This document shows, piece after piece, positions 1 through 6,852 of a stretch of DNA of 42,421 nucleotides. The DNA comes from a virus. A program made the position numbers and the translations under genes. The stretch is from positions 1 through 42,421 of IMG/VR virus record IMGVR_UViG_3300009376_001018; one strand, written 5' to 3'. The notes beneath the pieces are model-generated. The model had not been told where the DNA came from and searched no databases. It saw only the letters and a program-made list of their open reading frames with translations. Numbering within the stretch: the first letter of the stretch is position 1; each line of letters starts with the position of its first letter.

Positions 1-4
1 AGAA

Positions 5-1066
5 GTGATTGAAATGACCGAAGAAACAATTGAGTTCAATGATGTCGTCGAGAGAGTGAAGGCCGCCCTCGCGGGGGCCGCTTCATCCACCGGCGCTACA
101 ATGCTACCGACCGAAACTGCCGATGAGATAATTCAGATAGTGTATGAGAGAAACTTCATGCGCTCGCTATTCCCGGCTATGCCGATGAGCAGAAGGATTG
201 TGAAGGTGCCGAAACTAACAGGCTCCATCTCATTCCACCAGCAGACCCTCAGCATGACTGAGGCTGGAACTGCATCGGATGAGTCCCGCTCCACCACAGG
301 CGAGATTTCGCTCGAACTGAAAACGATGATAGCCAATGTTCCCATTGGAAACTACCTCATCGCCTACGGAGTCGAGGGTCTTCTGACTGTTCTGCGCGAC
401 GACATCGCCAGCAGGCTCGCCTACAACGAGGAGTCACTACTTCTCAACGGCGACACCGAAACCGGTGGGTCCTACGCTAACAACATCAACGGCGCTTACC
501 ACGCTTCCAACAACCCGACCGGAGTCGATGCTAACGACAACGACTACCTGCTCGTGTTCGATGGACTGCGAAAGTCAGCCGGCAAGACAGTCACCGTTGG
601 AGGCGCGTTCGCCCTCAGCCACATGAGGTCAGCAATCAACGAACTCGGCGTCTATGCCGACAACCGCGATGACCTCGCATTGATTGTTCCTCGCAACCTC
701 GAAGTCCAATTGCTCGGCACCACCGAACTACAGACTGTCGATAAGTATGGAGCAGGCGCAACGATTCTGAGTGGAGAACTCGGCCGCATTTACGGCATCC
801 GCGTCTTCGCAACAGGAACGCTGGCTACCAACCTGAACGCAACCGGAGTGTATGACGGCACCACCACCGACAAGACGGTCGCGCTTATGCTCAATGTTCG
901 TTCTCCGCTAATCGGGAACCCGACTGTCGCTGAGAGGCGATTCAGCATCGGCTTCCACGATGAGCCCACGAAGGACAGATTCGTGCTGATACCAAAGCAA
1001 GACATAGCCTTCGGCGTCCGATACACCGACGCCGTGTGCAAACTTGTCGGCATCAACACGATATGA
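5..1066 (+). CDS. HK97-fold major capsid protein
   Basis: Probable major capsid protein forming the icosahedral head. The 353-aa product has the pattern of HK97-type capsid proteins: a charged N-terminal helix, a mid-region LLNGDTET segment followed by a Gly/Asn-rich stretch (about residues 148-170), an A-domain-like block with VPRNLEVQLL near 225, GRIYGIRVFATG near 260, and a C-terminal ERRFSIGFHDEP...GVRYTDAVCKLVGI block. The length fits the family. No scaffold or protease domain is visible inside it, and any such gene would lie left of the window. The start is uncertain: GTG at 5 or ATG at 14 are both in frame, and upstream sequence is missing. The connector gene follows after 79 nt. Family assignment is by recognition of pattern, not alignment. 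Confidence 0.75.
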   Translation: MIEMTEETIEFNDVVERVKAALAGAASSTGATMLPTETADEIIQIVYERNFMRSLFPAMPMSRRIVKVPKLTGSISFHQQTLSMTEAGTASDESRSTTGEISLELKTMIANVPIGNYLIAYGVEGLLTVLRDDIASRLAYNEESLLLNGDTETGGSYANNINGAYHASNNPTGVDANDNDYLLVFDGLRKSAGKTVTVGGAFALSHMRSAINELGVYADNRDDLALIVPRNLEVQLLGTTELQTVDKYGAGATILSGELGRIYGIRVFATGTLATNLNATGVYDGTTTDKTVALMLNVRSPLIGNPTVAERRFSIGFHDEPTKDRFVLIPKQDIAFGVRYTDAVCKLVGINTI

Positions 1067-1090
1067 GCAGGCTGACTTAGCCGCCTAACC

Positions 1091-1104
1091 GCTCCCCCGG
1101 GAGC
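1091..1104 (+). terminator. Short GC hairpin after capsid gene
   Basis: A 6-bp perfect inverted repeat (GCTCCC/GGGAGC) lies 25 nt after the capsid stop codon. It has no T-run after it, so a role in attenuation or RNA processing is as likely as termination. Confidence 0.3.
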
Positions 1105-1117
1105 CGAAGGCATCGCT

Positions 1118-1131
1118 GATAAACCGGTGTC
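1118..1131 (+). promoter_or_regulatory. Class B promoter for connector gene
   Basis: ATAAACCGGTG resembles the box ATAAACGGGTGG at 34213 and sits about 24 nt before the ATG at 1146, the spacing seen for the other class B sites. This implies a leaderless or nearly leaderless mRNA. Confidence 0.45.
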
Positions 1132-1145
1132 GCGTCTGTTGTTCC

Positions 1146-1829
1146 ATGCCGTCCTCGGGCTACTCGATGGGACCCCTCATTATAGGGGAAGCCAGCCAGA
1201 CTGCAATTGACTACTGCACGCTCGCAGACATTGAGGCATACTCCGGAGTGACTTTCAGCGACGGCATCGGTCCAACCGAGTCTGAAATCGCCACGATGAT
1301 TTCCAACGCATCGCGGCTTATTGACGCCTATATCGGGGAACAGCAAGCCGGTCAGTTAGGAGTGGAGGAGTGGTTCGATACTGTCTATTTCGGTTCGCAC
1401 ATCGTCCTCGGTATTCGTCCGGTCCAATCCATCACTTCGATTATCTCCACGAAGGGCGATGGTTCGACAGACGAAACGCTCGTTCAAAGTCGAGCGCGCG
1501 ATTCTGGCGACTATTGGCTATCTAACGGCGGCGCTGGAATCGTCCGCTTCAACGGAATGTGGGGAGAGCAAGTTCTCAACCGGATGAAAGTCACCTATGT
1601 TGCGGGCAACACATCTCCGCCCGCGAAGGTCAAGATGGCGACGATATTCATGGTCGTGAAGCAGGCCGCTCGCGCCGCGCTCAATGACGAGAATTGCATG
1701 GACCGAATCAAGGAGATGTGGGAGCGATTGCTCGACACTACATCTCAAGAACTCGATTGGTTGATGCGGGAACTCAAGAAGGAGCAGTTAGTCGGTGTCG
1801 CAACATTCGGAACCGGCGGTGCATACTGA
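1146..1829 (+). CDS. Head-tail connector (gp6/adaptor-like) protein
   Basis: Likely head-completion or adaptor protein joining portal to tail. The 227-aa product begins with a helical segment YCTLADIEAYSGVTF...ESEIATMISNASRLIDAYIG (about residues 21-62), the typical opening of gp6/YqbG-type connectors, which start with a DxxxYxG-like element and a helix carrying IDxYxG. A beta-rich middle (VQSITSI, IVRFNG, MKVTYVAG) and a long C-terminal helical region follow. The position directly after the capsid gene is the usual one. The ATG at 1146 is supported by the class B box 24 nt upstream; an internal ATG at 1164 is possible. The stop codon overlaps the next ATG (TGATG), suggesting coupled translation. 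Confidence 0.6.
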   Translation: MPSSGYSMGPLIIGEASQTAIDYCTLADIEAYSGVTFSDGIGPTESEIATMISNASRLIDAYIGEQQAGQLGVEEWFDTVYFGSHIVLGIRPVQSITSIISTKGDGSTDETLVQSRARDSGDYWLSNGGAGIVRFNGMWGEQVLNRMKVTYVAGNTSPPAKVKMATIFMVVKQAARAALNDENCMDRIKEMWERLLDTTSQELDWLMRELKKEQLVGVATFGTGGAY

Positions 1830-2347
1830 TGGCGATTACAGACACAGGCGTCCCGAGCGATTCTGGCTGGTATGCAATCAAGCAATTGCTGTTGAACAAT
1901 CTCGTCAGTCCCAATCCGTCAGGCTGGACTGTCGCCATCAACGAAACATGGCTCAAACACAAATTGCAGAAGCAGTATCAGGTCTGCATCGTGCCGATGT
2001 ATTCTGAGGATAACGCGTTCAATCTCACGGGTGGCGCCAGCACTACACGGCCTACAATCGCGACAGCCTACTACCAAATCACACTCGTTCATCCGGACCG
2101 AGCGTCCGCACATTCGCTGTTCCGAAATGTGATGACCGTCCTCAACAACGAAACCCTAACCTGTCCGCAAGCCGCTGGCGCCTACACAGGAGTCGAAGGC
2201 ACGGACTATCATTGGGTCAAGGTCACGAAATCCACTCAGGGCCAGATGATAGACATACTTGCACCCGACTGCGGACCCGGCGGGAAAGACGAAACCTGCA
2301 CCGGGTATCGCTACGACATTACCGTCGCTCTCCGCTGGAATGAGTGA
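1829..2347 (+). CDS. Probable neck or tail-completion protein
   Basis: The 172-aa product is encoded immediately after the connector, with ATG overlapping the preceding TGA. It has no recognisable catalytic motif. The pattern, a helix (SGWYAIKQLLLNNL) followed by beta strands (YQVCIVPMYS, YYQITLVHP), a helix (HSLFRNVMTVLNNETL) and a final strand (YRYDITVALRWNE), resembles small alpha/beta tail-terminator or neck proteins that follow connectors in head-tail operons. The call rests on position and predicted secondary structure rather than clear sequence similarity. An upstream in-frame extension exists but would lie inside the connector gene and is not favoured. Confidence 0.45.
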   Translation: MAITDTGVPSDSGWYAIKQLLLNNLVSPNPSGWTVAINETWLKHKLQKQYQVCIVPMYSEDNAFNLTGGASTTRPTIATAYYQITLVHPDRASAHSLFRNVMTVLNNETLTCPQAAGAYTGVEGTDYHWVKVTKSTQGQMIDILAPDCGPGGKDETCTGYRYDITVALRWNE

Positions 2348-2350
2348 CTA

Positions 2351-2362
2351 CGGTTAAAAGCC
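2351..2362 (+). promoter_or_regulatory. Class B promoter for SAP protein
   Basis: GGTTAAAAGCCC is centred about 27 nt before the ATG at 2383. It lacks the GGTGGG extension but keeps the spacing and the TTAA core, and it favours ATG 2383 over an in-frame start further upstream at 2344. Confidence 0.4.
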
Positions 2363-2382
2363 CCCGAGGCCGACCGTGTAAT

Positions 2383-2805
2383 ATGGGTTTGACGGACTTG
2401 AAGAAGGCTGAGTTAGTCGCTTTGGCTGAACAGCATGGCGTGAGTAGCGCTGGAACAAAAGCAGACATCGCAGGTCGGCTCGACGAAATCATCACTTGGG
2501 ATGAGGATGATACCGTCGATGAGAGCGCGGTTGATGACGCGATTATCTCAGATGAGAGTCTGGTCGATGACCCACTCCCCGACCCAATCACCATCAACGG
2601 GAACAATCAAGAACTCGAAATCGAGGGTGGAACAACCGATGAATTCCTTCAACGCGCATATCTCCATGTCCTCGGACGAGAGATTGATGACGGCGGTCGG
2701 AAGCACTACCGTCGCGTTCTTGATGAGTATCAAACTCAGACCAGACAACAGGTCGTTGATGACCTTCTTGCGTCCGATGAATATCGACGCAGGGTTGCGA
2801 ACTGA
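2383..2805 (+). CDS. SAP domain plus DUF4214-like protein
   Basis: The 140-aa product has an N-terminal SAP motif (MGLTDLKKAELVALAEQ...GTKADIAGRLDEI, about residues 1-36), a helix-extended-helix DNA-binding module. An acidic linker rich in Asp and Glu follows (about 40-85). The C-terminal domain (FLQRAYLHVLGREIDDGG...YRRVLDEYQ...VVDDLLASDEYRRR) matches the DUF4214 signature: a YxxxLGRxxDxxG core and a final SxEY. DUF4214 is common in secreted or surface proteins, so its pairing with SAP is unusual. The gene lies between the neck and SNase genes, suggesting a virion-associated DNA-binding or structural role. The ATG at 2383 is chosen because of the upstream box and because SAP starts there. 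Confidence 0.65.
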   Translation: MGLTDLKKAELVALAEQHGVSSAGTKADIAGRLDEIITWDEDDTVDESAVDDAIISDESLVDDPLPDPITINGNNQELEIEGGTTDEFLQRAYLHVLGREIDDGGRKHYRRVLDEYQTQTRQQVVDDLLASDEYRRRVAN

Positions 2806-3162
2806 ATGTGGGAATACTACTGCAAGGTTCTCCGCGTCGTCGATGGCGACTCGTTTGATGTGAGCATCGACCTCGGGTTCTTCACGCACCGTCGCGTCAG
2901 CGTCAGGCTATACGGCATCGACACTCCGGAAACTCGAACGCGCGACGCGAGCGAAAAAGTGCGAGGCTTCGAGGCCAAAGAGCGCGTCAAAGAATTGTTC
3001 GACGCGGCAGATTCCATCGTTCTGAAATCTCACGGAATCGGCAAGTTTGGCCGATGTCTGGGCGAAATGAAATTGCGTATTGGCGACAATACCCTGAACC
3101 TCACGGACACTTTGATTGACGAAGGGCTCGGAAAACCGTATTTTGGTGGAAAACGGTCATAA
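2806..3162 (+). CDS. Staphylococcal-nuclease-like endonuclease
   Basis: A 118-aa SNase-fold nuclease. The sequence shows VVDGDSFDVSIDLG near residues 11-24, the strand VSVRLYGIDTPETR near 31-44 (Arg34, Asp39 and Glu42 correspond to the Arg-Asp-Glu active site of the family), KVRGFEAKERVKEL, then LIDEGLGKPYFGG at the C-terminus. It is slightly shorter than typical SNase domains but complete. No signal peptide is present, so it acts inside the cell or in the virion. The start codon directly follows the stop of the SAP gene, so the two are co-transcribed. Its role is unknown; degrading host DNA or trimming packaged DNA would fit, but this is inference. Confidence 0.8.
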   Translation: MWEYYCKVLRVVDGDSFDVSIDLGFFTHRRVSVRLYGIDTPETRTRDASEKVRGFEAKERVKELFDAADSIVLKSHGIGKFGRCLGEMKLRIGDNTLNLTDTLIDEGLGKPYFGGKRS

Positions 3163-3183
3163 CCGAAACATTGATAAAGTGAA
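3163..3183 (+). promoter_or_regulatory. Class A promoter, rightward
   Basis: GAAACATTGATAAAGTGAA matches the class A core with one variant (ATAAAG for ATATAC). It begins right after the SNase stop. About 25 nt downstream lies CCCTTCGCATAGA, similar to the initiation region of other class A sites. No clear ORF follows, so it probably drives an RNA. Confidence 0.55.
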
Positions 3184-3195
3184 CACCCTTCGCAT

Positions 3196-3440
3196 AGACT
3201 GTAGCGAGAGGCGGGCTTTCACCCGACCTTGACCTACCGAGAAGCGCCGCGGAAGAAGGACCAGCGCAAACCTCGTAGGCCACGAGGGGAGCCAGCGACC
3301 GACACTACGCGACCGGCATTCGGCTTATGTCGGGAAGTCAGCGATACCCTGAGTCTGAGGACACATTCGGTCAATGCCCGAATGAAAGGGGCGTCGTGGA
3401 AGACGGATAATTTTCCCTATGAAAGAGGGATGAGCGCTTC
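3196..3440 (+). ncRNA. Candidate structured RNA, or empty intergenic region
   Basis: About 300 nt between SNase and the convergent zinc-protein gene carry a rightward class A promoter but no convincing gene. The only long rightward frame starts with TTG and has basic, low-complexity composition. Inverted repeats are frequent: CCTCGT/ACGAGG, CATTCGG/CCGAATG (7 bp with loop TCAATGC) and CCCT/AGGG. This is compatible with a structured transcript that ends near the convergent gene. No homology to a known RNA is claimed. Confidence 0.35.
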
Positions 3441-3459
3441 TCGAAGCCACGAAATTTTC

Positions 3460-3807
3460 TCAGACTTTGCGGAAGCCATGCTTCGACTTCACCCTCGCTT
3501 CGTCGAGCCGCATCTCAAGTTCTTGACCGATAAGATGCCTCGGCCACATTCGCTGACTAATCGGGTCCCATCCGTAGTAGCCGGGCGCTCGTCCTTCGCG
3601 TCGCTCGGCGATACAGAAATTGCAGATGTGGATTGAGTCTGGCCCATGCTTGAAACTCTCGGCGGCTTCGGGGACTTCTTCGAAAACCGCTTCGAGCGCG
3701 TCCTTCCGACTGTCGTCATCATCATACGCGAGCGGGATGGCGCACGGCCGACCGTGAATTTTGCATCTCGCTTTCCGCGCATCTCCGCATTTCTCAACCG
3801 CACTCAT
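3460..3807 (-). CDS. Small Cys-rich putative zinc protein
   Basis: A 115-aa product of unknown function. The N-terminal part has CxxHxxxC (CKIHGRPC, residues 15-22) and the middle part ICNFC (about 61-65), which together could bind a zinc ion. A run of Asp (YDDDDSRKD) and a basic C-terminus (RVKSKHGFRKV) follow. Its ATG overlaps the stop of the glycosyltransferase gene (TGA/ATG overlap), so it is the last gene of a leftward operon. A rightward frame over the same bases (3229-3636) is rejected as its shadow. Confidence 0.6.
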   Translation of the reverse strand: MSAVEKCGDARKARCKIHGRPCAIPLAYDDDDSRKDALEAVFEEVPEAAESFKHGPDSIHICNFCIAERREGRAPGYYGWDPISQRMWPRHLIGQELEMRLDEARVKSKHGFRKV

Positions 3808-5093
3808 AACAACGCCGCCGCTTTACCGAGAGGATGAGGGTTATTGACTGCTTCTTCCAGCACCGCTTCGAGTTTGTCTGTTAGTTTTTCCCAATCGAAA
3901 TTATCGAGAGCGAAATACCGCGCTTCTTCCCCACGGGATTCGCGCTCGTTCGTGTCCGAGTATGATTCCCACATTGCCTCAGCGAGCGCCGGCACATCGA
4001 CGAGCGTCATATTCACTCCCCACTTTGGCCCCGTGATGTGGGTCGCAGATGGGACCAGCCAGCCACGCTCGTTATCGCCAACGAGTTCGGGACCGGTCGA
4101 ATTGTCGGGCAGTATTACCGGCAATCCACAGGCCATTGCCTCAGCGCTCGGGATTCCAAATCCTTCACCGCCCGTCGCCATCACATGAACATCGCAGGCT
4201 TGGAATAACAGCGCCATTTCATCTCGGCTCATTCCGTGGAGCGGATTGCTTGAGGTATCGGAGAAGGCGACATTCTCGGAAAGGTCGAGGTCGGCAATGA
4301 GAGCCGGCAAATCCCAGCCGCCCATTCCGAATTTATCGGTCGGGTCGCCGCAATGAAGGACCAAACCCACCTTCTGCTTTTCCTTCGAATTTAGGCGGTC
4401 AAGAAATGTGGAAAATGCCTCTAATAGCCGGGGTATTTGCTTCCGATTCGTGTTTCTTGCGACACTCAAAAAGGCGAAATCAAACCGGAATCCCATGTTC
4501 TCTCTAATCGTCGATTTCGTGTCCTTCCCGACCGGATAGAAGCGGTCGAGTTCGACGCCGTGATAGAGAACGGGTCCGGGCGCCGGCGCTCCGTAGGCCC
4601 AATAGCGCTCGAACACCGGGTCTTCCGAAATCTGGCGCTCGGTGAATTTGCCGAATTCGCTCGCGCCGAATTGACTCATCCACATTGGAGTGTGGAGCAT
4701 CTTGAGTATGTCGGCCCACGCGCTCGATATGGGATAGCCGTCAATAGGCAGATACGCGACATACGGAATCGACATCTGATTTGTTGAAACGACAGCGTGG
4801 CCGATGAACCACGGGTCGATGAGCGAGATGTAGCAATCAGGTTTGAGCCGGTGCAGATGAGTGTCGAGAACAGTCGGCGAGTTTTCACCCGCGACGCGTT
4901 CTGCTCCGAAACCAGACACGCCGCTGTGGACCATCGTCCAGCCTTCTTCGTGCGTGAGGTCTTCTCCGTTGTAATCCCAACCTATCGTGAATACCTCGTG
5001 TCCGCGCTCGACTAAACGCTTCACGAGGTTTCGTGTGACGACAGCATACCCGGTAGGTCTGGTTGCTTGTTCGCTTCCCCACAGGATTCGCAC
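3804..5093 (-). CDS. GT4-family glycosyltransferase
   Basis: A 429-aa GT-B fold glycosyltransferase, family 4 type. The N-terminal Rossmann half opens with MRILWGSEQATRPTGYAVVTRNLVKRLVERGHEV, the usual start for this family (Gly-rich loop, then a helix). The C-terminal half contains FAFLSVARNTNRKQIPRLLEAF (about 207-227) and the donor-binding E-x7-E signature EGFGIPSAEAMACGLPVI (about 310-327), followed by GPELVGDNERGWLV. It would transfer a sugar from a nucleotide-sugar donor to an unknown acceptor in the cytoplasm. It begins at GTG 5093, 26 nt after the HNH gene. Possible roles are glycosylation of virion proteins, DNA or host surface polymers; the sequence does not decide. It is a plausible accessory gene. 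Confidence 0.85.
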   Translation of the reverse strand: MRILWGSEQATRPTGYAVVTRNLVKRLVERGHEVFTIGWDYNGEDLTHEEGWTMVHSGVSGFGAERVAGENSPTVLDTHLHRLKPDCYISLIDPWFIGHAVVSTNQMSIPYVAYLPIDGYPISSAWADILKMLHTPMWMSQFGASEFGKFTERQISEDPVFERYWAYGAPAPGPVLYHGVELDRFYPVGKDTKSTIRENMGFRFDFAFLSVARNTNRKQIPRLLEAFSTFLDRLNSKEKQKVGLVLHCGDPTDKFGMGGWDLPALIADLDLSENVAFSDTSSNPLHGMSRDEMALLFQACDVHVMATGGEGFGIPSAEAMACGLPVILPDNSTGPELVGDNERGWLVPSATHITGPKWGVNMTLVDVPALAEAMWESYSDTNERESRGEEARYFALDNFDWEKLTDKLEAVLEEAVNNPHPLGKAAALL

Positions 5094-5119
5094 GATGGAA
5101 TGGCGACGCTCGACGGCTA

Positions 5120-5641
5120 TTATTCTTCCTCGTCGGTCGGTTTCGGTCCGGGCATTCGGTGGCCTTCGGGTAATCTCGCGACTGCTCTCGCTCGATTGAC
5201 TTTCTGTTCGAGTTTTCTGGCGGTCGCCGCATTTCTGGCTTCGGGACTTCGGTCCCTATTGGCCGCAATATCCAGCGAGTTTTCGGCTTCGTGACGATTT
5301 TCCCAATGGTGCTGTCGATGATGGTTCGCGCACAGGACCTCGCACTTCTCTATCTCAACCAAGATGCGCTCTTTCGAATATCCGTTATTCACGAGATACG
5401 AAACCGTGTTCTGTTTCGTTGATGGGTCGAGATGATGGAAGTCCAACAACCACGGACAGTCCGCACCCTGCAAGCCGCAGACAGCGCATTGGGATTCCCG
5501 GCGAAGGTCCTCGAACCATTTGCGGATTCCTTTCCGCCGAGCCGACACTTCCGACCTTCGCTTCGCCTTGTTCTTGGCGTAGTATCTCTTTTGGTAGCGG
5601 CGATTATACTCCCGCCGCCGCTCCGGGTCTTTGTAAGGCAC
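5120..5641 (-). CDS. HNH endonuclease
   Basis: A 173-aa HNH-type nuclease. The N-terminus is highly basic (DPERRREYNRRYQKRYYAKNKAKRR), typical of phage HNH proteins. The domain has a zinc pair CAVC (residues 52-55), the catalytic strand LLDFHHLDP (66-73) and the second zinc pair with final histidines CEVLCANHHRQHH (100-112). A basic C-terminal tail follows. It starts at GTG 5641, about 26 nt after a TCAAGAACC box on the same strand. It may be a free-standing homing or mobile nuclease that brought the leftward cassette in; an HNH role in packaging is less likely given its distance from a terminase. Confidence 0.85.
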   Translation of the reverse strand: MPYKDPERRREYNRRYQKRYYAKNKAKRRSEVSARRKGIRKWFEDLRRESQCAVCGLQGADCPWLLDFHHLDPSTKQNTVSYLVNNGYSKERILVEIEKCEVLCANHHRQHHWENRHEAENSLDIAANRDRSPEARNAATARKLEQKVNRARAVARLPEGHRMPGPKPTDEEE

Positions 5642-5662
5642 GAGCGAATCTCGTGTCTGATG

Positions 5663-5672
5663 GTTCTTGACC
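5663..5672 (-). promoter_or_regulatory. Possible class B promoter for HNH gene
   Basis: On the minus strand GGTCAAGAACC resembles GTTAAGAACCG at 6410 and is centred about 26 nt before the GTG at 5641. Confidence 0.35.
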
Positions 5673-5684
5673 GTCGTGGTTAGC

Positions 5685-5700
5685 GCCCCCCGTCGGGGGC
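5685..5700 (-). terminator. GC hairpin upstream of HNH gene
   Basis: Perfect 6-bp stem GCCCCC/GGGGGC with a 4-nt loop, in the leader of the leftward transcript. It could end an upstream short RNA or act in attenuation; no T-run follows. Confidence 0.3.
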
Positions 5701-5985
5701 TGACGAACCGGCATCACCCGGATTAGGCATACTCCTTGCCCCAACGAAGCGCATCGTTTTACTCACACCGTCATGTGAGAACAGGGTTTCACAGGCAACA
5801 CAGGGACCGAACAGTTAGTCGTTCGGCTGAAATCCCGACCCTATTCCGAGCGCAGTCATATTCCATACTGTCCGCTGGCGCTGGGGTCGTTGAGCCCGTG
5901 GCGGGGATTCGAGCCCCGCTTACACCATTTCGTCGCAGGCCCCCATGCTCGGCAGGCCCACACCGATAGGCTCCTATCGGCAATA
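5701..5985 (-). ncRNA. Structured leader or RNA with T-arm-like hairpin
   Basis: A leftward class A promoter (6001-6019) precedes about 300 nt of noncoding DNA rich in inverted repeats. On the minus strand these are CCGATAGG/CCTATCGG (8 bp, 5963-5980), a T-arm-like hairpin with 6-bp stem GCGGGG/CCCCGC and loop CTCGAAT (5901-5919), CTCACA/TGTGAG (5761-5778) and CGAAC/GTTCG. The stretch around the T-arm-like hairpin can be closed by TGGGCCTG paired to CGGGCTCA, but I could not build an anticodon arm, so it is not called as a tRNA. It may be a tRNA fragment, a tRNA-like structure or an unrelated RNA leader of the HNH operon. Confidence 0.35.
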
Positions 5986-6000
5986 TGACCGAGTGGAGTT

Positions 6001-6019
6001 CAGTATATCAATGTTTTGG
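6001..6019 (-). promoter_or_regulatory. Class A promoter, leftward
   Basis: On the minus strand CCAAAACATTGATATACTG matches the class A core exactly. It is back-to-back with the rightward copy at 6033-6052, forming a divergent promoter pair separated by 13 nt. A CATATT start-site candidate lies about 25 nt downstream, mirroring CATATAGG on the other side. Confidence 0.65.
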
Positions 6020-6032
6020 ACTATTGAGATTT

Positions 6033-6052
6033 GCGAAACATTGATATACTAA
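6033..6052 (+). promoter_or_regulatory. Class A promoter, rightward
   Basis: GCGAAACATTGATATACTAA is followed by a run of C and then CATCATATAGGAG. The start site is expected near the ATAG at 6070, leaving a short leader with an AGGAG-type ribosome binding site before the ATG at 6085. Confidence 0.7.
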
Positions 6053-6084
6053 CCCCCCCTCCCATCATATAGGAGCAAGAGAAC

Positions 6085-6396
6085 ATGAGCCAAATGATGC
6101 TAACCCAAGCAAACCGAATCAGCCTACCAGCACTTTATTCCACAGACGGACAGGGAATGGATGCAATCGCACAGGTCCGCTACTTCTGGGGAGGTCGCTC
6201 CTCAATGCTCGTCACAGAATTCGATGGCGAGGACACCTTGTTCGGCTACATCACGAACGAGTATGGCGAGGGAGAGTGGGGCTACGCGTCACTCTCGGAG
6301 ATGCAGGCTACACAGGGCCGAATGGGCGGAGTGGAGCGCGACTACTACTACACACCAGCACGCGTCGGTGATGGACTCGCGTCCTTGATTAACTGA
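6085..6396 (+). CDS. DUF2958-like protein
   Basis: A 103-aa protein with the DUF2958 pattern: a substrate-like strand MLVTEFDGEDTLFGYITNEYGEGEWGYASLSEM (about residues 40-73), then GGVERDYYYTPARVGD. In the family the conserved features are the LFGY.....E.G..SL.EL block and the ERD.yf.P motif, both visible here. The function of DUF2958 is unknown; it is usually found on plasmids and other mobile DNA. The gene has its own class A promoter and an AGGAG ribosome binding site, and is separated from the tail genes, so it may be expressed earlier or more strongly than them. Confidence 0.7.
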   Translation: MSQMMLTQANRISLPALYSTDGQGMDAIAQVRYFWGGRSSMLVTEFDGEDTLFGYITNEYGEGEWGYASLSEMQATQGRMGGVERDYYYTPARVGDGLASLIN

Positions 6397-6408
6397 GCAG
6401 ACCGCGAC

Positions 6409-6420
6409 GGTTAAGAACCG
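6409..6420 (+). promoter_or_regulatory. Class B promoter for tail tube gene
   Basis: GGTTAAGAACCG is centred about 27 nt before the ATG at 6441. A CCTCC-containing tract rather than a ribosome binding site lies between, in keeping with a leaderless mRNA. Confidence 0.45.
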
Positions 6421-6440
6421 TTTGACCCTCCTTTGGACGC

Positions 6441-6833
6441 ATGGCGGTCCATGCTTTCACAGGCGTCACGGGTAAAGTCACGGTCAGCGGCTCGATAGTC
6501 GGCTTCGTATCTGGCGACTTCACAGCCGCGGCGGCTACAGGAAAATACACGACGCTCGGCTCAAATACCCCGACAGCAAACACTCGTGGCCTTCGGTCCA
6601 TCAGCGGCTCGCTGACGAAGGCATGGGGAATCAACGACGACGAACTCTTTGATTGGTTTCACAACGATACCGAACTATCCATCATATTCGACGCTGACGA
6701 TGCGGGAACTCACAGTTATGAAGCCAGCGGATGCGTTCTGACTGACCTCGCTATCGAGGGACTTGAGGCGGGAGCCGAGGGAGCATTGCTCATCAATGCT
6801 TCATTCGAGGGCTTGACCTTCACCCGCGACTGA
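6441..6833 (+). CDS. Major tail tube protein
   Basis: A 130-aa beta-rich protein, probable tail tube subunit. It opens with MAVHAFTGVTGKVTVSGSIVGFVSGDFTAA, a pattern shared by many tail tube proteins (short strands with G-x-V-x-V), followed by an Ala/Thr-rich loop, RGLRSISGSLTKAW, and a C-terminal strand set YEASGCVLTDLAIEGLEAGAEGALLINASFEGLTFT typical of these proteins (strand, Gly-rich turn, final E-G strand). It is directly followed by the tail assembly chaperone and tape measure genes, the standard order tube-chaperone-tape measure. Confidence 0.7.
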   Translation: MAVHAFTGVTGKVTVSGSIVGFVSGDFTAAAATGKYTTLGSNTPTANTRGLRSISGSLTKAWGINDDELFDWFHNDTELSIIFDADDAGTHSYEASGCVLTDLAIEGLEAGAEGALLINASFEGLTFTRD

Positions 6834-6852
6834 TTCTGGACGGTGATGATGA

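Noticed and set aside
3229-3636. Rightward 135-codon ORF.
   Set aside because: It starts with TTG, is Arg/Pro/Ser-rich and overlaps the leftward zinc-protein gene, whose coupling to the glycosyltransferase is clear.
5885-5960. tRNA gene on the minus strand.
   Set aside because: Only a T-arm-like hairpin fits. Two extra bases separate it from the best closing stem and no anticodon arm can be formed.
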